DNA from: a bacterium
GTDB lineage: Bacteria > Elusimicrobiota > Elusimicrobia > UBA1565 > UBA9628
Reading direction: 5' to 3'
Length of the DNA: 64,000 nt
NCBI GenBank assembly: GCA_021822495.1
Contig: JAKAQO010000002.1
Coordinates: 208,667 to 272,666 of the forward strand
The translations under genes were made by a program, and so were the position numbers. A model generated the notes under the pieces. That model saw only the letters and a list, made by a program, of their open reading frames with translations, searched no databases and was not told the origin of the DNA. This document shows, one piece after another, positions 9,852 through 18,212 of the stretch (within the stretch, counting starts at the first letter, position 1; the number at the start of each line of letters is the position of its first letter).

Positions 9852-10128
9852 GGTTTCTAAAAGTCTCGGAAACATCCGCAAAATCGACGAGATCCACTTT
9901 TTGAAGGACAGGAATCTCTTCTAAATCCCACTGCATGGGAAGAAAGGTCTCAGACGGCATTTTTTCATCCGACTCAATCCCAATATCAAAATCCGAGCGT
10001 TCATTGGCCGTCCCCCATGCGCGCGAGCCAAAGAGAAAAACCTTAAAATGCCGATCCGGGAAATATTTTTTCGCCAAATCCGTCACGGCGTTAAAAACGA
10101 TTTTTTCGGCTCTATGCCTGTTCCTCAT
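9814..10128 (-). CDS. MNT-type minimal nucleotidyltransferase (antitoxin-like)
   Basis: Small 104-residue nucleotidyltransferase. FGSRAWGTANERSDFDIGIES contains the GS-x10-DxD catalytic signature exactly spaced (Gly-Ser, ten residues, Asp-Phe-Asp), as in MntA/HI0073. In known systems MNT adds AMP to a Tyr of its HEPN partner. It overlaps the HEPN gene, the usual order for this two-gene module. The ATG at 10128 begins MRNRHRAEKIVFNAV. Whether it acts as toxin-antitoxin here or in another regulatory role is not shown by sequence. Confidence 0.88.
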   Translation of the reverse strand: MRNRHRAEKIVFNAVTDLAKKYFPDRHFKVFLFGSRAWGTANERSDFDIGIESDEKMPSETFLPMQWDLEEIPVLQKVDLVDFADVSETFRNHAKKKIKIIYEQ

Positions 10129-10142
10129 AATAATCCTAGGGA

Positions 10143-10218
10143 CGGCGCCCGGCGTAATATATGCGCCGAGTGCCTGCGGAAAGGTTATATACGCTGACGC
10201 TTCCTCTTGCCGCAGGCA
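10143..10218. other. Structured spacer with two inverted repeats
   Basis: Between the DUF192 stop and the MNT start. Arms CGGCGC (10143-10148) and GCGCCG (10163-10168) form a 6-bp stem, and TGCCTGCGG (10171-10179) pairs with CCGCAGGCA (10210-10218) across a 30-base loop. Neither is followed by a clear T-run, so they are not simple terminators. No ORF of note lies here. Confidence 0.5.
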
Positions 10219-10253
10219 TTGTCCCGACCTTATGAATACGAAGAAAGGGACTA
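10215..10253. repeat. REP-like interspersed element, split form
   Basis: Begins GGCATTGTCCCGACCTTA and ends AAAGGGACTA. The same two blocks with a similar spacer recur at 46633-46670. GTCCC and GGGAC are inverted arms about 21 bases apart. The TAG stop of the DUF192 gene lies in its right end (10251-10253). Confidence 0.6.
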
Positions 10254-10604
10254 GGGTTTAAACTCAAGAGCGTCTCCTTTTGAAATCTGATCCGCCGCGC
10301 CCGCAGCTAATTCCAAAACGCTGTAAGCGCCCCACACCCAAGGCGTCGCGCGCCAAGGCTTGAGGCTCCTAAATATTCTCACCACTCTATTTTGCCTATC
10401 TAAGAAAACCGCGTCAATGGCAAAGTTCATAAAAAACATATGAATCATCGCGCAGGGAATAATCCACATTCCTTCATCTGGGGAAAGCGCCTTGCGCCCC
10501 AAAAGCCCGCGAGAGCGAGACTCCCAGGTATCCGCCTTAACGATTTTCTCGGCGACCTTAAGACCCCGCGTCTTGTTAAAAGCTATCAAAAAGGAACTTG
10601 TCAT
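10251..10604 (-). CDS. DUF192 family protein
   Basis: Protein of 117 residues with the DUF192 signature: LLGRKALSPDEGMWIIP, then IHMFFMNFAIDAVFLD, then VLELAAGAAD. Most DUF192 members carry a signal peptide; this one has none visible and appears cytoplasmic. Its ATG directly follows the TGA of the subtilase gene with no gap, so translation is probably coupled. The stop codon lies inside a dispersed repeat. Function of the family is not established; links to secretion or metal binding are only suggestions. Confidence 0.88.
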   Translation of the reverse strand: MTSSFLIAFNKTRGLKVAEKIVKADTWESRSRGLLGRKALSPDEGMWIIPCAMIHMFFMNFAIDAVFLDRQNRVVRIFRSLKPWRATPWVWGAYSVLELAAGAADQISKGDALEFKP

Positions 10605-12350
10605 TCAACGAATCACCGAAAAACGACCCTTGGTATCGCCCGAACCCGTGGTGACTAGAAAAATATAGGTTCCCGAGGCCACCATTTGGCCGCCAGAATT
10701 ACGCCCATCCCAAGTTAAACCCGTGATCGTGTTAACCAATTGTCCAGCTATGGTATAAATTTTAATCGTGGGATTACTCCCAGCGATAGCGCCCGGAATG
10801 GAGAAAGACAATTCCCCTTGATTCGGATGAAAAGGATTGGGAAAGGCGATCGCTTTGGTTTGCCCGGAAAAAGTGGCCAAAGTCCCATTTTGAGCAAGTC
10901 TGAGACTCTTAAAGACATTAATTCTGCCAGAGCCTTGATAATTAGCCTCCGCTCCGATATTATCGGCCCCGCCGCGAATCCAAGACTGAACCTGGGAAGG
11001 CGTCGCCGTGGAATGCGCCGAAAGAAGGAGCGCCATGAGCCCCGCCACATGCGGAGCGGAAAAAGACGTTCCCGACGCGGCATTGGTTGTTTGGCTTGAA
11101 ACGTCGGTCGTCACATCGTTGACCCCCGGCGCCACCACGCCGTTAGATGCAAGTTCCGGGCCATTGGATGAAAAATACGCAATCTGATTATTTTGATCAT
11201 CGGCGCCGACCGGAATGACTCCTCCGCTATTGGTTGTTCCCGCGCAATTGGCCGGAGCGTTGACCGAGGAACCGTCGTTTCCAGCCGAAATGGCCAACGG
11301 AATTCCCGTTGCGGTCGACAGGGCAATCGCATCCGCCATGGCCGTTGTCGTCGTTGATCCATCCGTAGAAACGCACGGCGTTCCGCTCGCCCCAAGACTC
11401 ATATTAATGACAACTCGCCCGCCAACCGCGGGATTGGTCGCCAAAGAGACGGCATATTCAATAGCATTGACAATGGCGGCATCATCGGTTGAGCAGCAAC
11501 CGCCAAGAACTCCGCAAAACGAATTCACGTCTCCACAATCAATGGTGCAATCAGTGGGATTAAAGACGCGCAGGGAAAGAAGCTTCGCCCCCCAGGACAC
11601 TCCCGCGATGTCAAGACCATTATTGGTTTGAGCGGCGGCAACGCCGGAAGTGCGGGTCGCATGATTACAAGCGTAAACGGGAGGAGAGTCGGAAGCGCAT
11701 GGAGAACCCGTCGCATCTGGATCGCAAAATTGACTCTCAAAACCGCCTTGATTTAAAAGTTTTCCGTCCAGATCGGCTTGCCCGGTTCCATCAATACCGG
11801 TGTCAATCATCGCGATCGTCACCGTGCTGGTTTGCCCCGTCTCATATTGCCAACCGCCCGGCGCGTCAATTTGGCTGAGCGGATATTGAGAGGAAAAAAG
11901 GGGATCGTTGGGAGTCGGCGTGGAATTGGCTTTATAGGCACGGTCAATATCTACGGACAGAATCCCGGGTTTTCCACGGATGAGATTAAAACCATCGGCC
12001 ACGCTCACGGAAGGTGAAAGAGAAATCAAGGTCCAGCCGAGATTGGGATAATCCTTGGCCACGGAAAAACCTAAAGACGCAATTACAGACGTCCTTTGAG
12101 ACGCGGGTAAAGTTGGATTAAATTTAACCCATAAACGTCCGGAAGCGACGGGAATTCCGTTTGGCTTTTGCCCCGGAGCGGCCGCGGCGGGCTTAAACGC
12201 GCGCCCCTGCGCGCCTATCTGAAAAAACTCCACTTTAAGCGAATAGGCGGGAGCTGAGGCAAGAACGCAGAGAAAAAAAAGCGCCGCTTTCCAACAGACC
12301 TGGATGCGGCACTTCCTCATCGATTCTCGGTCGGCCGCTTTCCGGCTCAT
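10605..12350 (-). CDS. Secreted subtilisin-like serine protease with C-terminal FlgD-type domain
   Basis: Exported S8 protease of 581 residues. A hydrophobic signal segment runs to about residue 36 (ends ASAPAYS). Residues 50-140 look like an inhibitor-type propeptide. The catalytic triad is Asp183 in MIDTGIDG, His230 in NHATRTSG (normally HGTHVAG) and Ser431 in GTSFSAPHVAG; the oxyanion Asn is in SAGNDGS. Many cysteines (CDP, CTIDCGD, GGCC) suggest disulfides. The last ~80 residues (FPNPFHP...LVNTI..LTWDGRN..G..VASGTYIF) form the FlgD-Ig/T9SS-like sandwich common at the C-terminus of exported proteins in Elusimicrobiota and Bacteroidota-type lineages. ATG 12350 overlaps the HAD stop by 4 bases; ATG 12320 would give a shorter signal peptide. 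Confidence 0.92.
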   Translation of the reverse strand: MSRKAADRESMRKCRIQVCWKAALFFLCVLASAPAYSLKVEFFQIGAQGRAFKPAAAAPGQKPNGIPVASGRLWVKFNPTLPASQRTSVIASLGFSVAKDYPNLGWTLISLSPSVSVADGFNLIRGKPGILSVDIDRAYKANSTPTPNDPLFSSQYPLSQIDAPGGWQYETGQTSTVTIAMIDTGIDGTGQADLDGKLLNQGGFESQFCDPDATGSPCASDSPPVYACNHATRTSGVAAAQTNNGLDIAGVSWGAKLLSLRVFNPTDCTIDCGDVNSFCGVLGGCCSTDDAAIVNAIEYAVSLATNPAVGGRVVINMSLGASGTPCVSTDGSTTTTAMADAIALSTATGIPLAISAGNDGSSVNAPANCAGTTNSGGVIPVGADDQNNQIAYFSSNGPELASNGVVAPGVNDVTTDVSSQTTNAASGTSFSAPHVAGLMALLLSAHSTATPSQVQSWIRGGADNIGAEANYQGSGRINVFKSLRLAQNGTLATFSGQTKAIAFPNPFHPNQGELSFSIPGAIAGSNPTIKIYTIAGQLVNTITGLTWDGRNSGGQMVASGTYIFLVTTGSGDTKGRFSVIR

Positions 12351-13036
12351 ACCGCGACGGCATTCTCTCGGCGGATAATCGTCACTAAATCATAAATATC
12401 CGAAAGTTCAAATTCCGCCCCAGATTCTTTCGTGTCAAAAGTATTCCCATATTTGGCCCAAGCCGTGCGAATGCCCAAGGCCTTGGCCCCGGCAATATCT
12501 CTTTCCGCCCAATCGCCGACCATGATGGTTTCCGCCGGACTGGTCCCCAAAACCTTGAGCGCCTTACGGAAAGGCTCTGGAGCGGGTTTCTTGGCCACAT
12601 TATCTTCGCCCGTAATGACGTCGTCAAAATAATGGTGAAGCCCCAGCCCCACGATTCTAAGCCAAACTTCCAATTTGGGAGCGTCCGAAACGACGACCAT
12701 CTTAAGCCCCATCTTCAAGAGTTCCGATAAGGTGAGCCCCACATGAGGATACAAAGTCATCGTACCGGCTTTGGAACGACGATAAGAGACAATAGCGGCG
12801 GCAAGAAACTTCGGATCAATTTTCCCAAATTCTTTCAAAAGAACCTTGTCAAAAATCTTTTGATCCTCAACCCCGTCCTTCCAATAAATCTCGAAGATTT
12901 TTTCAACCATCGCATTTTTCTCGACCTTAAGGCCCACGTCAATCATGCCTTCGACCGCGGCGTCAACAGCCGCGCGCTTGGTCCTCATGAAATCCGTCAA
13001 GGTGTTGTCGCAATCAAATAAAACCGCGCGAATCAT
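12347..13036 (-). CDS. HAD-superfamily hydrolase
   Basis: Predicted phosphatase of 229 residues. Motif I is FDCDNTLTD near residues 8-16, motif II VVSDAPK, motif III a Lys in KKPAPEPF and motif IV VGDWAERDIAGAKALG. The helical cap after motif I is type C1, as in phosphoglycolate phosphatase and YjjG/HDHD groups. Substrate cannot be told. It lies between efp and the subtilase gene and overlaps the latter by 4 bases. Confidence 0.9.
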   Translation of the reverse strand: MIRAVLFDCDNTLTDFMRTKRAAVDAAVEGMIDVGLKVEKNAMVEKIFEIYWKDGVEDQKIFDKVLLKEFGKIDPKFLAAAIVSYRRSKAGTMTLYPHVGLTLSELLKMGLKMVVVSDAPKLEVWLRIVGLGLHHYFDDVITGEDNVAKKPAPEPFRKALKVLGTSPAETIMVGDWAERDIAGAKALGIRTAWAKYGNTFDTKESGAEFELSDIYDLVTIIRRENAVAV

Positions 13037-13047
13037 AATAATGTAAG

Positions 13048-13068
13048 AAAAGGGGACTGTCCCCTTTT
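13048..13068. repeat. Perfect palindromic repeat (GGGGAC/GTCCCC), possible terminator of efp
   Basis: Ten-base arms AAAAGGGGAC and GTCCCCTTTT flank a single central T. It directly follows the efp stop on the minus strand, where it ends in a short T-run. Near-identical copies occur at 19666-19684 and 42854-42872. Confidence 0.75.
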
Positions 13069-13069
13069 T

Positions 13070-13636
13070 TTACTCCTTGGCCACGCGCTCAATGTAGGAA
13101 CTATTGCGAGTATCCACCTTAACGCGGTCCCCTTCCTTGATAAAGAGAGGAACCTGAATTTCAAGTCCGGTGTCCAAGGTCGCGGGCTTCATCATGTTGG
13201 AAACCGAATCGCCCTTGATTCCCGGAACGGTGGAAACGACGGTCAAGACGACGTTCGGCGGAAGTTCGATAGCGGTCAGTTTTTCATCAACGTAAACGCC
13301 CAGGACCTGCATATTCTCTTGAAGAAATTTAGACTGGTCTCCCAAGCGTTCTTTCGGAAAAGAAACCTGCTCATAATTTTCCATGTCCATGAACACCGCA
13401 TTGGCGCCTTCGTCATAGATGTATTGTTTTTCCCGACGAGCAACCGGGACATCACGAAATTTGGTTCCTTCGCGATAGGATTTTTCAAACACGTTCCCGC
13501 TGGCTAAGGACCTCACCGTCGCGCGATAGGTGGAACGAGACTGGGACATTCGGTGCTGCTGATAAGAAATAATCTGCCAGAATTGTCCCTCATCCTCAAA
13601 AACAAGTCCCTGCTTAAAGTCCGAAGTCGTAATCAT
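13070..13636 (-). CDS. efp: Elongation factor P with a non-canonical tip loop
   Basis: Ribosome-binding factor that rescues stalls at polyproline. At 188 residues with three beta-barrel domains it is standard; the C-terminal signature (KGDSVSNMMKPATLDTG...VPLFI..GDRVKVDTR...Y..R) is intact. Aligned without gaps to E. coli EF-P, the tip loop that normally reads PGKG is MSQS at residues 30-33, so the modified Lys34 is Gln32. The next residues are R34 and S35. No lysyl-modification enzyme (EpmA/EpmB, EarP) is in the window. ATG 13636 has an AAGGAG site. Confidence 0.95.
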   Translation of the reverse strand: MITTSDFKQGLVFEDEGQFWQIISYQQHRMSQSRSTYRATVRSLASGNVFEKSYREGTKFRDVPVARREKQYIYDEGANAVFMDMENYEQVSFPKERLGDQSKFLQENMQVLGVYVDEKLTAIELPPNVVLTVVSTVPGIKGDSVSNMMKPATLDTGLEIQVPLFIKEGDRVKVDTRNSSYIERVAKE

Positions 13637-13679
13637 GAATTTCTCCTTGTTGAAAAGCGTGAATTATCAATAATTTATT

Positions 13680-14939
13680 TTACAATTTTTCAGAGCGCCC
13701 AAGAGTGGATTTTGCGTTCGCTAAGCGAAAAGTATCCCGCGCAATCAACAGTTCTTCATTGGCGGGGATAACGTAGGCTTGAATACGGGAATCGGAAGCG
13801 GAAATGAGCTTTTCCTCTCTGGACTGATCTAAATTTTTCCGAGAGTCAAGAATGAGCCCAAAGGGTTTAAGCCCCGCGCAGATACGCTGTCGAATTTGAG
13901 GAGAATAGGTTCCGATTCCGCCGGTAAAGATGACCGCTTTGGCTCCCCCCATCTCAGCCAAATAAGCCCCGATATAGCGCCGGGCGCGCAGACAAAAAAT
14001 TTCTATCGCCAGATGCGCCCTGCGATCGCGGCTCTCTTTTTCTTCATCCAACAGCTCCCTCATGTCGGAGGTAATGCCGGAAATGCCTAAAAGCCCCGAT
14101 TCGCGGTTGAGCATCGCAAGCGCTTCGGAGACCGACATTCCTTCTTTATGCGAAATATATTCGATAATCGACGGGTCAATATCCCCGGAGCGCGTTCCCA
14201 TCACCAAACCTTCCAATGGCGTAAACCCCATCGAGGTATCAAAAGACTTTCCCCCTTTGATTGCGCAAACGGAACAACCGTTTCCCAAGTGGAGACTGAT
14301 AATGTCGGTCTCTTCAGGCGGAACCCCGGCGAGAGCCTGGTAGCGCAATGCGATATATTGATGCGAAATGCCGTGAAACCCGTAGCGCCTAATTTTTAGG
14401 CGGCGATAAAAGTGATAGGGAATAGGATAAAGGTAAGAAGTTTCCGGCATCGTCGAATGAAAAGCCGTGTCAAAAACCGCGACTTGCAAAACAGAGGAAC
14501 CCAGAATTTCCCGGACCGCGCGAATACCTCTTAAGTTCGCGGGATTGTGAAGAGGAGCCAAATCCATATAGTCGGCGATATCGTCTTCAACCTCTTGATC
14601 TATGATCACGGAAGACTTAAACTTTTCACCACCGTGCACCACCCGATGGCCCACGGCGTGAATATCTGAAAGAGAGCCAATCCCCTTGATTTTGGATTGA
14701 GGAGACTCAATCCACTGGGCAATGCGCCCAACCGCCTCGCGGTAATCGCGAACGGGAGAATCTTCTTTCAAAGGCGAATGCCCGACGCTCTCAAAAGAAA
14801 TGAGGGCCAAACTCCCAATTCTCTCGATCACTCCTTTGGCAAGACACTCATCGCGGTTTTGAGCCGCGCGCGCTTGATCGGTGGCGATAATCTGAAATTT
14901 AACGGAAGACGAACCGGAGTTAAGAACCAAGATATTCAT
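13680..14939 (-). CDS. ackA: Acetate kinase
   Basis: Makes ATP and acetate from acetyl phosphate. From the ATG at 14939 it has 419 residues. Motifs: NILVLNSGSSSVKFQ at the N-terminus, VGHRVVHGGEKF, FDTAFHSTMPE, HLGNGCSV, MGTRSGDIDP and IFTGGIG. The open frame reaches 15095 but the extra 52 residues lack similarity and would overlap xfp. It is divergent from phosphoketolase with a 75-base spacer, the usual partnership in the acetyl-phosphate-generating shunt. Confidence 0.97.
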   Translation of the reverse strand: MNILVLNSGSSSVKFQIIATDQARAAQNRDECLAKGVIERIGSLALISFESVGHSPLKEDSPVRDYREAVGRIAQWIESPQSKIKGIGSLSDIHAVGHRVVHGGEKFKSSVIIDQEVEDDIADYMDLAPLHNPANLRGIRAVREILGSSVLQVAVFDTAFHSTMPETSYLYPIPYHFYRRLKIRRYGFHGISHQYIALRYQALAGVPPEETDIISLHLGNGCSVCAIKGGKSFDTSMGFTPLEGLVMGTRSGDIDPSIIEYISHKEGMSVSEALAMLNRESGLLGISGITSDMRELLDEEKESRDRRAHLAIEIFCLRARRYIGAYLAEMGGAKAVIFTGGIGTYSPQIRQRICAGLKPFGLILDSRKNLDQSREEKLISASDSRIQAYVIPANEELLIARDTFRLANAKSTLGRSEKL

Positions 14940-14959
14940 AAGAGTATGATACCCAAAAT

Positions 14960-14988
14960 TTGACGTTTGGCGCCTATTATCATAAAGT
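14960..14988 (+). promoter_or_regulatory. Predicted promoter of xfp
   Basis: TTGACG at 14960-14965, a 17-base spacer and TAAAGT at 14983-14988; the ribosome site AGGAGG lies at 15003-15008 before the ATG at 15015. Inverted pairs TATGATA/TATCATA (14945-14951, 14978-14984) and CCAAA/TTTGG (14953-14957, 14966-14970) surround it and might be operator sites shared with ackA. Confidence 0.6.
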
Positions 14989-15014
14989 AAAAATAGAGGC
15001 ACAGGAGGCTTGTT

Positions 15015-17399
15015 ATGGCTAAAACTCTTTCCGCGGAAGAAATTAAAAACCTTAATCTCTACTGGAGAACCGCCAACTACCTTTCGGTGGGACAAATTTA
15101 TTTAAGGGATAATCCGCTTCTTAAGGAACCCCTGAAAATCGAACACATCAAGCCGCGGCTTCTCGGACATTGGGGAACGACTCCAGGGCTTAACTTTATT
15201 TATGCGCATTTAAACCGGATCATCAAGAAAGACAATCTTGACCTTATTTTTATCGCCGGCCCCGGACACGGAGGGCCTGCCGCCGTCGCCAACGCCTATT
15301 TAGAAGGAACCTACAGCGAAATTTATCCTCATATCACGCAAGATGAATCGGGTCTTAAAAAGTTTTTTACTCAGTTTTCCTATCCCGGCGGAATTCCCAG
15401 CCATGTCGCGCCGGAAACCCCGGGCTCCATTCACGAGGGCGGAGAACTGGGATATGCCTTGGCTCACGCCTATGGAGCCGTTTTTGACAATCCCAAACTC
15501 ATTGCCGCCTGCGTCGTTGGAGACGGCGAAGCGGAAACCGGCCCTTTAGCGACCAGCTGGCATTCCAATAAATTTCTTAATCCCGCGCGAGACGGCGCCG
15601 TTCTCCCGATTCTTCATCTCAATGGATATAAAATCGCCAACCCCACGGTCCTAGCCCGCATCAGCCAAGAAGAACTCACGAATTTTTTCAAGGGATGCGG
15701 ATACGCTCCCATTTTCGTCGAAGGCGATAAGCCTAATCTCATGCACCAAAAAATGGCCCGAGCCCTTGAACAAGCATTTTCAAGTATTAAACGAATCCAA
15801 CTTCGCGCCCGCCGCGAGAAATTTCCCCAACGTCCCTTTTGGCCCATGATTATTTTGCGCTCCCCCAAAGGCTGGACCGGCCCCAAGATCGTTGACGGCA
15901 TCCCAGTGGAAGGGACATTCCGCGCCCATCAGGTTCCGCTGTCGGAACTCGCGCAAAAACCCGCGCATTTGCGAATGCTTGAAGACTGGATGAAAAGCTA
16001 TAAACCCGAGGAACTTTTTGATTCTCATGGACGCATTAAACCCGAGATCGCTAGACTTGCGCCCAAAAAAACCAAGCGCATGAGTCAAAGCCCTTACGCC
16101 AATGGAGGTCTTTTGCTTAAAAGCCTCAAAATGCCGGATTTTAGAAATTACGCAATTGCTTTATCGAATCCAGGGGAAAAAGAAGCCGAGGCCACCAAGG
16201 CCTTGGGAGTTTTTCTGCGGGACATATTCAAGCTTAACCGCAAGGAGAAAAATTTCCGACTGTTCGGCCCGGATGAAACGGCCTCCAATCGTCTCAGCGC
16301 CGTCTTTGAAGAAACCAAACGCGCCTTTCTCGGAGAAACTCTTAAGAGCGACGAAAATATTTCCGCTGACGGACGGGTTTTGGAGGTTCTCAGCGAGCAT
16401 CTCTGCCAAGGCTGGCTGGAGGGATATCTCTTGACCGGTCGGCATGGATTTTTCTCCTGCTATGAAGCCTTCATTCATATCATTGATTCCATGTTCAACC
16501 AGCACGCGAAATGGCTAAAAGTCACAAGAAATCTTCCCTGGAGAAGGCCTATCGCTTCCCTCAACTATCTTCTGACCTCCCATGTTTGGCGGCAGGACCA
16601 CAACGGGTTTAGCCACCAGGACCCGGGATTTATCGACCATGTCGTCAATAAAAAAGCCTCAGTCGTCCGCGTCTATCTTCCGCCCGACGCCAATACGCTT
16701 TTATCGGTCGCCGACCATTGCCTGCGCAGTCTTAACTATGTCAACGTCATCGTCGCCGGAAAACAGCCGGCCCCGCAATGGTTAAACATTGAAGAAGCCC
16801 ATGCCCACTGCGAGGCCGGATTGGGAATATGGAATTGGGCGGGAAATGGAGACGCTCAAAACCCGGACTGCGTTTTAGCCTGCGCGGGAGATGTTCCCAC
16901 TCTTGAAACCTTGGCCGCGGCCCAGATACTGAAAGAGTTTCTCCCCCACATCAGTTTCCGCGTCGTCAATGTGGTCGATCTCATGACTCTTCAACCCGAG
17001 GCCGAACACCCGCACGGGCTCAGCGATGAAAAATTCGACCAAATATTTACGATCGACAAGCCCATTATTTTCGCCTTCCATGGATATCCCTGGCTCATCC
17101 ATCGCCTGACCTATCGGCGGAAAAACCAGAGGCTTCACGTGCGTGGATACAAGGAAGAAGGGACGACAACCACGCCCTTTGACATGACAGTGTTAAATGA
17201 GATTGACCGTTTCCATTTAGCGCTGGACGTTCTCAATCGCGTCTCAAACCCCGGCCCCGAAGCTCTCAACGTCCGCAGGATGCTCGAAGAAAAACTGGAG
17301 TCCCACAAGAAATATATCCGGGATCATGGCGAAGACTTGCCGGAAGTGCGGAACTGGAAATGGCAAGTTCAACTTCGAAAGACTTTACAAGTCGGATAA
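15015..17399 (+). CDS. xfp: Phosphoketolase (xylulose 5-phosphate / fructose 6-phosphate)
   Basis: Thiamine-diphosphate enzyme cleaving xylulose 5-P or fructose 6-P to acetyl phosphate. It is 794 residues, normal for the family. Motifs: [48 protein letters not shown], the ThDP site [16 protein letters not shown], and [17 protein letters not shown] in the pyrimidine domain. Which sugar phosphate it prefers cannot be read off. A strong AGGAGG site precedes the ATG. It overlaps convergent rsmA by 15 bases at its 3' end. Confidence 0.97.
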   Translation: MAKTLSAEEIKNLNLYWRTANYLSVGQIYLRDNPLLKEPLKIEHIKPRLLGHWGTTPGLNFIYAHLNRIIKKDNLDLIFIAGPGHGGPAAVANAYLEGTYSEIYPHITQDESGLKKFFTQFSYPGGIPSHVAPETPGSIHEGGELGYALAHAYGAVFDNPKLIAACVVGDGEAETGPLATSWHSNKFLNPARDGAVLPILHLNGYKIANPTVLARISQEELTNFFKGCGYAPIFVEGDKPNLMHQKMARALEQAFSSIKRIQLRARREKFPQRPFWPMIILRSPKGWTGPKIVDGIPVEGTFRAHQVPLSELAQKPAHLRMLEDWMKSYKPEELFDSHGRIKPEIARLAPKKTKRMSQSPYANGGLLLKSLKMPDFRNYAIALSNPGEKEAEATKALGVFLRDIFKLNRKEKNFRLFGPDETASNRLSAVFEETKRAFLGETLKSDENISADGRVLEVLSEHLCQGWLEGYLLTGRHGFFSCYEAFIHIIDSMFNQHAKWLKVTRNLPWRRPIASLNYLLTSHVWRQDHNGFSHQDPGFIDHVVNKKASVVRVYLPPDANTLLSVADHCLRSLNYVNVIVAGKQPAPQWLNIEEAHAHCEAGLGIWNWAGNGDAQNPDCVLACAGDVPTLETLAAAQILKEFLPHISFRVVNVVDLMTLQPEAEHPHGLSDEKFDQIFTIDKPIIFAFHGYPWLIHRLTYRRKNQRLHVRGYKEEGTTTTPFDMTVLNEIDRFHLALDVLNRVSNPGPEALNVRRMLEEKLESHKKYIRDHGEDLPEVRNWKWQVQLRKTLQVG

Positions 17400-18164
17400 G
17401 GCGCGCGCGAGTTTAAGATAAGACTCCGGAAGAATGTCTTCGGCCCGGCTTTGGGGATGAATGTTTAAATTTGCGAAATATCGTTCCATTTCCAAACGAG
17501 ATAACCCCAGATTTTTAGCGATGAGCCCCAGGGCCATTTTTCGCCTCTGGCTAAAGGCGGCTTTAATCAGACGATAGAAAATATCCTCCTCGGATTTTTG
17601 AAGGAGAGAGGATTTTCGGGGTATTAAACGCACGACGGCGGAGGAAACTTTTGGCGCCGGAGAAAAAGAGCTGGGCGAAACTTCAAAGAGAAGTTCCGCC
17701 TCGGCCCGCAAAAAAACCGAGAGGCTCAGGATTCCGTAATCGGTTCCTTGAGTCGCAACCAAACGCTCCGCCACTTCTTTTTGAAGCATGAAAACGCCTC
17801 GCGTCCAAACAGGCCAATCCAGTAATTTTTGAAGAATGGGAATTCCAACCGCGTAAGGAAGATTCGACAAGACGATAAAGGGGCCTTGTCCGAGAGTTCC
17901 CAAATCGAAATTGAGAAAATCTTCATTGAAAACTTCAAGGCGCGAAGAATCCAAAACCGATTCCTTAAACCTTGCGGCGAGACGGTTATCTTTTTCGACG
18001 GCCCAGGTCTTTTTAGCGCGCTTGAGAATCTCAAAGGTCAAAGCCCCTTTGCCCGGACCGATTTCAAGAACCTGGGAAGAAGAATCAATTTTCGCCGCAT
18101 CGACAATCCGAAAAGAAACCGAGGAGTCTCTCAGGAAATGCTGACCGAGCTTTGGCCTTCTCAT
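17385..18164 (-). CDS. rsmA: 16S rRNA adenine dimethyltransferase
   Basis: Dimethylates two adjacent adenines near the 3' end of 16S rRNA (KsgA). About 259 residues. The SAM motif is [15 protein letters not shown], the catalytic NLPY sits in [14 protein letters not shown], and [12 protein letters not shown] is the family's C-terminal arginine motif. A TTG at 18167 could replace the ATG at 18164. Its 3' end overlaps the end of xfp on the opposite strand. Confidence 0.95.
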   Translation of the reverse strand: MRRPKLGQHFLRDSSVSFRIVDAAKIDSSSQVLEIGPGKGALTFEILKRAKKTWAVEKDNRLAARFKESVLDSSRLEVFNEDFLNFDLGTLGQGPFIVLSNLPYAVGIPILQKLLDWPVWTRGVFMLQKEVAERLVATQGTDYGILSLSVFLRAEAELLFEVSPSSFSPAPKVSSAVVRLIPRKSSLLQKSEEDIFYRLIKAAFSQRRKMALGLIAKNLGLSRLEMERYFANLNIHPQSRAEDILPESYLKLARALSDL

Positions 18165-18171
18165 CAATAAA

Positions 18172-18202
18172 AAGGCCCCTGTCCTAAAAGAACAGGGGCC
18201 TT
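18172..18202 (-). terminator. Rho-independent terminator
   Basis: An 11-bp stem, AAGGCCCCTGT at 18172-18182 pairing with ACAGGGGCCTT at 18192-18202, followed on the minus strand by a T-run (18169-18173). It sits after the YfdX-like gene and just upstream of rsmA. Confidence 0.88.
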
Positions 18203-18212
18203 AAAAAACAAA

